Assembly: GCA_003255025.1 (NCBI GenBank)
Contig: QANY01008582.1
Location: 62,001-126,000, forward strand
DNA: 64,000 nucleotides
Direction of reading: 5' to 3'
Origin: Datisca glomerata
Taxonomy: Eukaryota; Streptophyta; Magnoliopsida; Cucurbitales; Datiscaceae
Under the pieces are notes generated by a model, which was not told the DNA's origin, made no database searches, and saw nothing but the letters and a program-made list of their open reading frames with translations. Position 1 is the stretch's first letter. Each line of letters opens with the position of its first letter. A program made the translations under genes and the position numbers. This document shows positions 1-9,900 of the stretch, piece after piece.

Positions 1-67
1 CTAAATTTCTTTTTCCTATAAAAAAAAATTTTTTAATCGCCGTTCCGCGTCGCGTGCATGTTGCGAC
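1..67. repeat. Dispersed repeat fragment shared with 22480-22548
   Basis: The left edge (CTAAATTTCTTTTTCCT, poly-A/T run, TTTTTTAATCGCCG, ending GTTGCGACA) is about three-quarters identical by eye to 22480-22548, which follows an LTR-like tract. It is probably the leader of an LTR retrotransposon, implying a further insertion in this GLR intron just left of the window. Confidence 0.5.
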
Positions 68-299
68 AAAATTTAAAAGTCTTTTTAGTTAAACTTTAAG
101 CTTAATTCTGTATAATATACTTTAATGTATACGTGAGGTGGTAATACAAATTCTATTATTTAAATGCATAGATTATTAACTTATATCTTAAATGCAAAAA
201 ATGTTTAAGGAATATTTTTTCATTTGAATGATATGATCAACTTCCTAAAAATAAAAACTAATAGCTCAATTGAGTCGGGAAAGCTTTGAAGAGCATGTA

Positions 300-449
300 A
301 AATCTGTCACACTCACACATAAACACATGGCACCTAAGGTTAACATAATTAAGGCTCGATATATTTGAAGGATTAAATCTGTCACACTCACACATAAGAC
401 ACATCGCACCTAAGATTAATATAATTAAGGCTCGCTATATTGAATGATT
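300..449. repeat. 75-bp direct tandem duplication in GLR copy 1 intron
   Basis: Two adjacent copies (300-374 and 375-449) begin AAATCTGTCACACTCACAC and end near AATTAAGGCTCG with few differences. They are intronic, with no coding sense seen. The remaining parts of 68-612 show nothing recognisable. Confidence 0.8.
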
Positions 450-612
450 GAAATGTTAAATGATCGAGTATTTAGTGTGCATTTGAAATATTAGAAATGA
501 CGCTTCTATATCATACGACGATGCAAGTAAAATGAAATTATTGTCCGTTTTCAAAAGTTTAAGTAATTAGGGTAAGGTGAAATAAATGATTTGATTAAAT
601 CCTTAACATTAC

Positions 613-940
613 CTGGCAAAATGACGATGAGAGAGATGAACGGCAAGGAGAGCCAATTTCCTTTAGCTTGTGTTTCCGAGTTCGGATGGTGGACTGTGTT
701 TGCCGACCTGTACTTTCGTTCTATAGCCCATAAAACAGTAGCATTGATGATGTTTACGAGAGCAATTAGAAACCACATCAAACCTGTGAAGGGTTTGATG
801 AAGAGGTAACCTTTTTTTCGTGTATTTGATTGGACTGGAACTACCATCACTAGTCCTGGTTCGCTGTACGGCTGTGTGAACTCCGCGTAATTCCAGCGAC
901 TTGATATTATTTTTACGTCACCTACTACTGCGTCAAATTT
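613..940 (-). CDS. GLR copy 1 exon 3 (end of S1, M1, pore segment)
   Basis: 328 bp; acceptor ...GGCAAG before 940, donor G/GTAATG at 612. It codes for KFDAVVGDVKIISSRWNYAE, FTQPYSEPGLVMVVPV and an M1 helix (GLMWFLIALVNIINATVLWA). The segment after M1, where GLRs have the re-entrant pore loop, is short and divergent (NWLSLPFISLIVILP) compared with copy 2 (GTFLCSAFTSLFSLHG). The phase fits the copy 2 exon 4 and the next exon lies outside the window. Confidence 0.85.
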
Positions 941-3900
941 CTTGCCACAGCATTAAAAAAAGATTAATAGGGTAGAATATAATATATCTTTATAGTTTTA
1001 TTGTTATTTATTTTTTTATTTATAAGATTCAACTATTTACTTATTTACTTACTGTCATCTATAATTTGTTAAGTATGTGTTAAATACTTTGAAACGACGT
1101 GATTTTAAAATATTAAAATTAGAAAATCATTCATATCAAAACTATGTCGTTTTAAACTTATATTTTTTCCACAAATCCTCTTTCTTCTTCCCATTTCTCC
1201 TTCCCTCCCAACAGCTCGTGGGTTAGCAGAAATGGATGATTCTTACGATTGGCTTTCCAGCGATAGTTAAACCAATCCAGAGATCGTGAAGTCTACACGA
1301 TGATGATCGATGTGTAGTCATCGTATAGTCTACACGAAGGCTACACACTACACGACGATCGTATAGCCATCGTGTACCCATGATCCACCATCTACTTACT
1401 TTTTCTTTATTCATTCCTCTTAATACTTCTCTTAAATAACATCAAATCAAATGTCAAATCATTCTTCTTTAACATTCAACCTCCATATTTATTAATATTT
1501 AAATACATATATAAAATTAAATATATTTCATATGTAGTGTACACGATACCTACACGATCGTCGTGCAGACATCATGTACACTACACTATGATCGTGTAAC
1601 CATCATGTACACTATACGATGACTGCACTGCAATTGTGTACCAATTGCCTACTACTTTTTCTTCATTATTTCTCCTCAATTCTTTTCTTATACAATATCA
1701 AATCAAATGTCAAATCATTCTTTTTCAACACTCAATCTTCACATTAACTAATATTTAATAAAATATATAAAATTAAATATATTACATGTGTAGTGTACAT
1801 GATGCCTACACGACGATCATGTAGACATCATGTACACTAAATGATGCCTACATGACAATCGTTACACTACAATCGTGTAGCCATCGTATAGACTATACAA
1901 TTGGTACACGAGCATCGTGTAGTTATCTTGTAGTTTACACGATGAGTACAAAGACGTCATGCACCTCCTCTCTCTCAGCGTTCTTTCTCATTCTCAACGC
2001 TCTCTCTCTCTAAGCTCTACGTTTCATCTTTCTCTCTCTATGTTTTCTCTCAAAATTAACAAAACCAACTAAAATTAACAAGACCTAAAAAAATTAACAA
2101 AACCCATTAAAATTACACTACACGATGGACTACACTACGATCTCGTACCCATTGCCCACTACTTTCTTCTTCATTCTTTTCCCCTAACACTTTAGCAATC
2201 GTATAGGCTACATGATGCCCGTATAACCATCGTGCAGGCTGCGCGATACCCGCGTAGCCATCGTGTAGCCTACATGATGGCTACACGATGCCAGTGTACC
2301 CATCATGTAGCCTACATGATGACTACTCCATGCACGTGTACCTATCGTGTAGACTCGTACCCAAAATTAATGAAACCCATCAAAACTGACAAAACCTATA
2401 AAAATTAACAAAATCAATTAAAATTAACAAAATCCATTCTCTCTCTACGGTTTCTCTCTCTTAAATCTGGGCAAAAACTAAAATTAAAAAAACCCATCAA
2501 ATTTTGGCCAATATTCTCACCCATTTTCTACTAAAATTTTAAAAATAAATTAAAATTTTAGCTCTCAACCTTAATTTTTTAGAAATGAAAAAGTTGTAAA
2601 ATCATAAAACAAATGAAGTATGAAGAAATAAAATATGAAAATGAGTTTATGAGAAAATGAAAGAGAGATGAAGATAGAAGATGAAGATGAAGATGGAAGA
2701 TGAAGATGGAAGATGAAGAGAGAGAGTGTGTGAGTCAATGTATAAGGACAATGAGGAAAAAAGAAGAAAAAAAATGAATGAAATGTGAGCCCGGAGTTAG
2801 GGAGTGCACAAATTACTAGTGGGTATTTTACAAAATATTTTTTCGTGAGGTATAATCTTGCAAAAAAAACCTTATTTTTTCCACCGACCCTACTAAACAA
2901 ATCCCCTTTCTTCTTCCCATTTCTCCTTTCCTCCCAGCAACTCGTGTGTTAGCAGAAATGGGTGATTTTTACAATTGTCGTCCCAACGATAGTTAAACCA
3001 ATCTAAGGATAGTGTAGTCTACACGATGGTTATACGATCGGCATGTAATTATTCTATAGTCTACATGAAGGCTACACAATACACGATGACTACACGACGA
3101 TCGTGTAGCCATGACCCACTATCCACCTCCTTTTTCTTTATTCATTCTACCTAATACTTTCCTTAAACAACATCAAATCAAATGTCAAATCATTTTTTTA
3201 ATACTCAACCTCTATATTTGTTAATATTTAAATACATATATAAAATTAATATATATTACATATGTAGTGTACACGATGCCTACACGACGATCGTGTAGGC
3301 ATCGTGTACACTACACGATAACTACAATGTGATCGTGTAGCCATCGTGTACGCTACACGATGACTACACTGTGATCGTGTAGCGATCCTGTACTCATTGC
3401 TTACTACATTTTATTCATTCTTTCCCCTAATACTTTTCTTACACAACATTAAATCAAATGTCAAATAATTCTTTTCTTTGAATAAATATATAAAATTTAA
3501 CATATACATGTGTAGTGTACATGATGTCTACACGACGATCATGTACACTACACGATAACTACACTACGATAATGTAGTTATCGTGTAAACTACACAATGG
3601 GTACACGAGCATCGTGTAGCCATCTTGTAGTCTACACGATGGGTACAAGGGCAGCGTGTACCTCCTCTATTTCGACATTTTCTCTCATTTTCTCTCATTT
3701 TCAACGCTCTCTCTCTCTCTAAGCTCTATGTTTTATCTTTCTCTCTCTATGTTCTCTACGATGCCCGTGTAGTCATCGTGTGAGTTGTGTGATGCTTGCG
3801 TAGTCATCGTGTAGGCTATATGATGGCTACATGATGCTGATGTACCCATCATATAGCCTACATGATGGCTACACGATGACCGTGTACCCATCGTGTAGAC

Positions 3901-6900
3901 TTATACCTAAAATTAGCAAAACCCCATAAAATTAACAAAACCTATAAAAATTAACAAAATTCATTAAAATTAATAATATTCATTCTCTCTCTCAAATTTG
4001 GACAAAAGTCAAAATTAACAAAACCATCAAATTTCGGCCAATATTCTCACCCATAAAATAAAATTATAATTTTAGCACTCTATCTTAACTTTTTTAGAAC
4101 ATAAAAAAGTTGTAAAATCAGAAAGCAAATGATGCATGAAGAAATAAAATACGAAAATGGGTTTGTGAGAAAATGAGTTTATGAAAAAATGAAAGAGAGA
4201 TGAAAATGGAAGATGAAGAGAGAGAGAGTGTGTGCCTATGTGTAAAAAGGACAATAAAAAAAGTGAAGAAAATGTGAACCTAAAGTTAGAAAGTGCACAA
4301 ATTACTTGATATAATTTTACAAAATGTTTTTTACTGAGGTATAGTCTACTATTTTTTTCCCATTTCTCCTTCCCTTCCAGCAGCTCGTGGGTTAGCAGAA
4401 ATGGATGATTTTTACGATTGGCTTTCCGGCGATAGTTAAACCAATCTAGGGATTTCGTATTAATGGTCTGAAGTGAATAAAAGAACTTTTCTACAAATGA
4501 ATCTTTGTGCATAGCCCCGATACCAGCTCGGATATTGAAATCTTTCGTCTATTGTTTGTTAAGTTTTTACTTTCGTCTCTACTGCTTACCTTCAAGTTCT
4601 GAAAGTATGAAATTGATCCTAAGAACACTATCTTCAGCACTAGTTTATCATGTTGTGTTGTAATGACAGGCTGAAGAAAAGTTTGGATATCTTTTGGAAG
4701 CCTTTGACATGAGTGCTCCTCCCCCACGGTATGTAATTCCCACGAGCTGCTGGGAGGGAAGGAGAAAGGGGAAGAAGAAAGGGGATTTATTTAGTAGGGT
4801 TTGTGGAAAAAAATATATGACCAATGCGACATAGTTTTGATAGGGATGATTTTATAATTTTAATATTTTAAAACTACATTGTTTTAAAGTAAACTAATAT
4901 ACACTTAATAGATTATGGATGAAATGTTAGATATGATGGTAAATGAATAGTTCAATCTTATAAATGATAACAAAGTGATAATTTGAGAGATTAATTTATA
5001 GTTTTTCCCAGAATTTATTTAAATAACGTTGACATTTATTTATATTTAAAAATTATACAGACATCTGATGTTCTTTATAATTTATATAATAAATGGATCT
5101 AACTCTTTAACCGAAAACTTTAGCAATGGCAAAATGGATAATGAAATACCCATAAAGTCCCCTATTTAAACCAAAACTTAATCCAAAAAACACATTAGTT
5201 AAGCAATTCAATCCAAAATTGAAACAAAACTCGAAAAAAAAAATTATGAGTAGGATACGTTGCGATTCAATTTGATTCTAGATTAAATTACTTAATTAAT
5301 GTGTCATTGGATTAAATTTTAATTTTAAACAAGGACAGATCTTTTGAGAGATTTCAACGTACATGTAGCTGCCGTTGAATTTTTTTATTAAAGAATCGAA
5401 TCGATTTGTTATGGAAGTGTGCATGTATAATTTCGGCAAACTACAGATTGTGTCAGATAATTTCTCTAAATTAAATATATCATACATGTACATCTATACA
5501 TAAGAATAGATTTAATTCACTTCTATTCTCTTAGTTGATTCATTGTTAATGATATTATATACCTAATTATATTAGTTAATTTTCCCCCCAATTCCATTAA
5601 TAAATATAAGCAATGCTGACAATTCAACCAAGGAAAGAATAAGCATGAAATCTAGACAATTTCACAATAAAAAAAAATTGAAATTGACGCCAAAGATATT
5701 TTGTTAGAATTTAGATAAGAAAGATGTGTTACCTTCAAGTAAATTTGCCGCACCAAATCATCATAAGTTCCATTGAAGGGGAAAAATTGGTAAGGAAGAT
5801 AGAATGGCAAGCACGCGACCGTTGCTTTGAAGACGTCAATTGCATATCCGGTGAACGATATATTGCTATGCTGCTCATCATCTTGTTGTACGTCCGCATA
5901 CTCTTTGAACATGGCTCCAACAGGCACGCCGATTCTTAGTGGGTTTGTATCTGAAGATACGGTCCATCCTTTCGGAGTAAACCAAGGTCCCCCTGGCCAA
6001 AACACTTGACCTAAACCCTTCATAGAAGAGTATTTAGGAGAGTTTTTGTCTAAAGTCTTTGTGAAGCCTGATTCTTCTGACCAGAATCCCAGTTCCATGT
6101 AGCTCTTTCCCATGACATTGATAATCTGAAACACATGAGTTGGAGGTAACTTTCTGTTATCAAACTGAATCTTTCCGCTTAATCCGTCAAAATTTGTGAC
6201 GTTGATGATTTCCAACAAGTGGTCTTTATTTTCGTTGCTTTTGCTAATTGCTAGAGCTACTGTTGTTATAGCATCATAAGCTTGCACTGCGAAAAAACTA
6301 GGTTCATTGCTGTCCTCTTCTGGAAACTCAGAGCTAAACCTTTTGCGGAACTTTCGATAAAATTCTTGAAATGGATAATTAATGTGTTCAGCAAAATAGC
6401 TCTTTATTCCAACAACTCCTTGTAAAGTAGAGATGATAGAGGCATTGAAGGAATCGACAAGATTAGTGAAGGGATTAGTAGTGATCCAAACATAGTCCTT
6501 TCCAATCATGTTCATCTTATCCGCTCTTTCAAATAGGCGCATGGCCAATTCGAAGCGCATATGAACCACGAATACTCGGGATTGTCCCCTTTTTAGCATC
6601 CTGAGCTGATTAGATAGTAAAGTAGAATCCAAGGGAGGAATGGCTACATATTGACTTATTTCAGATCCCACTTCTTTAAGGGCATCAGCGAGATGAGGTA
6701 AGACTGTCGTAGCAGAGAAGTCTCTGTCTTGGTATATGACACTGATCTTATACCATCCCCAGGAATGAATGATTGAAGCAATGGCTTTTATTTGGTTAAA
6801 CTGATTGGATGAAGCTTCAACAAGAAAAGGCCATCTTTCTGTTGCCCACGTTGGTGTTGCATCAGCTAATGATAGAAAGGGAACGTGATTATCGCTTCCG

Positions 6901-9900
6901 ATTTCAGCTACTAAGGATGCCTCTTCCCATGTTTGTGTCCCAATGATCGCTTGAACTCGTTGCGTGATAATAAGATCTCTAACTGTAAATGTAAAATGTT
7001 TTAGCTCCAATTGGTAATCATAATATATGCTAATTATATATGTAAAAAAATCATTGATGCCCATAAATTAACAATATATAAAGGACTTGTTTTTGTTCCT
7101 ATTTATCTTTATTGTTAAAGGATTAATACTCAGATGAGTTTTCAACCCAAAAGCTTGCATTTGCGTGGAGTATTATAAACTACTGTTGGGTTTGATTCTC
7201 AAAACTTTCTCCTATGTCCAAGACAGATTTATAAAAACTCTCTCACGTCGAAGACAGATTTCCAAATAGCCTTTATCTAGCCTTAGAGAATATCAATTGA
7301 GCTATTAAAGTTGAGTGATTAATAGAAGAGATGAATTAAGTCAGACTAACAAATGGGCTTGTATTGAAGTGAGACTGATTGAAAGAGATTACTCTTGATG
7401 AATGTTAATCAAAGAAGCTAGTATGGTTTTATATATGGGCTTTGTGATGTGAGTCTGATAAAGGTTGAAGAAAGACTTGGACGTCAAAATGTGTCTAGCT
7501 CGAATGCCATGTTAAAGGAGCAATACACAATTAAGTTTCCAGTCTAAAAGCTAGAAGCATCACCGGTGGAAGGCAGGAGTAAAAAGATGATTGGTCATAG
7601 ACTTGCACTGATATATATATATATATTTGAGACTTGATGAGTCTACAATTGGTTGATTGTGAGATTGTTTATTGCAATCACTGGACTCTTGATTCTAGTT
7701 ATCAATTCATGACAAAATAACTCATATATCTGTCATTTCTACCGTTGATTGCTGATTAATGCCTATAAGTTACATTGGCCAAATATCTTTATCTAATTTA
7801 CTCTGTCTAACACTTATTTTGTTCTAAACTCTCTAAATCTAGTGTTTGTTAGTCAATTGGTTGAACTTGCTGTTGATGTTATCTCTACTAATTTTTGTTA
7901 TAGTGGTGGACAAAGTGTAGTGCAACGTAAATGTGGACAAACTCTTAGTTTACATACATATGTACATATGTATGTAGATACATACACAGATACATATACA
8001 GAATGATGTTTCTTCTTCATGGGTCAATCTACTTTATATATATATACATCATTCTTCAATAATAATATAGTGAATTCAATACTTTCACCTCAAATAACAT
8101 GGTATCAGAGCCATAGACATGTAAATCTAGGTTTTCCCCTTTTCGTTCAAAATTGGGGTTTAACGTTTCTTTTAGGATTCCACCTTGGATAACCCTTTTG
8201 GAGTGGCCATTCGTTCTCACCGCCCGTCCTAGAAGAAAGCCCCGGAGTTCAGTGCTTGGAAGCCTCGCGGGTGATCCCCACTTGCTGTCATGAGTCTCTT
8301 CCATCTTCCCCACGTGCCTAAGCGTGACTCCTGAAATAGTCTCCGGCCGTCTTTGTTTGCTTCATCGGTGTTTCTCTGCTTCGTCTATACATGTTGACTT
8401 ATGTTCGTAGAGGTTTGGGTTCTTCCATTTTTGGGTTTTGCTTGCATTTCTACCTTGTTTTTCCGCTGCCTTGTTGGTTCTTTTTATGGATCTTCTCTTC
8501 CGGTTTTGCATATTTGGTGTTATGGCTGAGAATAAGTCTTTTGTTGTCACGGATGTGGTGCTAGTAATGTCTAAAATCATGGACCATAAGCTAAAGGGTT
8601 CGAATTATTTAGATTGGACTAAGACCGTTTGAATTTATCTACGGCGTATTGACAAAGATACTCATTTGACTGATGATCCTCCTAAAGATGATTCGAGGAA
8701 GACATGGCATAGAGAGGATGCTCGCGTGTTCCTGCAGATTCAGAATTCTATTGATAGTGAGATAATTGGCTTGATCAATCAATGTGAATTTATTAAAGAA
8801 CTGATGGATAATTTAGATTTCCCGTACTATCGAAAAGGGAACATTTCTCGCATTTATGAGGCTTGCAAAGCTTTTTATCGTGTAGAAAAATAAGATCAGT
8901 CCCTTACGAATGATTTTATGGAGTTTAAGAAGACGTATGAGGAGCGTAATATTTTGTTGTCTTGTAACCCTGATGTGAAGGATCAGCAACACCAACGAGA
9001 GCAAATGGCTATCATGAGTTTCCTGACTGACATTTCCTCTGACTATGAGATGCTAAGTCTCAGGTTCTTTCTGATTCTGAGATCTCCTCTTTACAAAACA
9101 TATTTAGTTGAGTACTCTGCACGAAAAGTACTCCTCCTGTTCAACTCAGTGGTGCTTTGGTAATTCAAAATAATATTTATGCATTTGGGAAATCAACCAA
9201 TCAAAGGGAAAAAAAAAGGAGGAGGCTCACAAGGGTTTGAAACTCATGGAGGATTCTGAAAGCATTGTGTGTCAATAATGTCATAAGCCATGACATACAG
9301 AGTTTGAGTGTAGAAAGCTTCAGTTCAAAAATCAGAAATATCATTCGGCACATGTTATGTTCACCAATGATGCCTCTGAAAAATCAGTCCTTATTTATGT
9401 CGGTGAAGTTGACAAGTTCTTATAGTATCAAGAATCACTGAAGTCTTCATCTCCTACTGTCACTGCTATTGTTGATTTAGGTAAACCAAATGCGTGCCTT
9501 CTTTCCTCATCCTCCAAATGGGTCATTGATTGTGTTGCCACATAGGGGTATGCAATCGTCCCGAAAAGCTCGTCCTGTAAAAACAACCGTCCCGAATCGA
9601 GCAGGATGGGACATGATTTTTACTCTTGGTGGGACGAGACGGGACACGGGACAAAAATATTGTCCTGACTTGTTTCGTCTCGTCCCGATTTTTCATAAAT
9701 AGCCTATTTTATTTTTTTAATTTGATCCTTAACTTTTTTTAATTTTAACCCTTAATTTTTTTTAATTTTTAACCTTTTAATTTTTTGAACTTTAAACCAA
9801 TGTTAATTTTTAACCTTTTAATTTTTTGAACTTTAAACCAATGTTAATTTTTTGAACTTTAAACCAATGTTAGTTTTACCGAAAATACCCATCCCAATCT

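Larger units (their letters stand above)
985..5010. mobile_element. Mutator-like (Pack-MULE-type) element with ~220-bp terminal inverted repeats
   Basis: Left arm 1010-1222 and right arm 4739-4985 are inverted copies of each other. Shared blocks include TTATAAGATTcAACTATT, TTTTAAAATATTAAAATTA, ATCAAAACTATGTCG and TTCTTCTTCCCATTTCTCC. The outer right end reads, inwards, GGGAAAAACTATAAATTAAT, typical of MULE termini; the left end has decayed. There is no transposase ORF. Between the arms are minisatellite arrays, an internal tandem duplication and a captured exon. It lies entirely in intron 2 of GLR copy 1. Long TIRs plus gene capture point to a Pack-MULE; a 9-11 bp target duplication could not be resolved by eye. 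Confidence 0.65.

Noticed and set aside
591..809. Plus-strand open frame over GLR exon 3
   Set aside because: It is a shadow of the real minus-strand GLR exon, which has family motifs and splice sites.
2571..2900. 109-codon open frame on the minus strand, very rich in Ser, Phe and His
   Set aside because: It follows from GATGAAGAT/GAGAGA simple repeats read backwards, shows no domain, and a decayed relative covers 4072-4400 in the second repeat unit. It is not a gene.
1295..3900. CRISPR-like array
   Set aside because: Repeat units are short, degenerate and in both orientations with no regular spacers; the sequence is plant nuclear DNA.
4072..4512. 146-codon open frame on the minus strand
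   Set aside because: It crosses the repeat-unit end and start blocks of the MULE-like element and matches no known protein; the part shared with the other units is broken by stops there.
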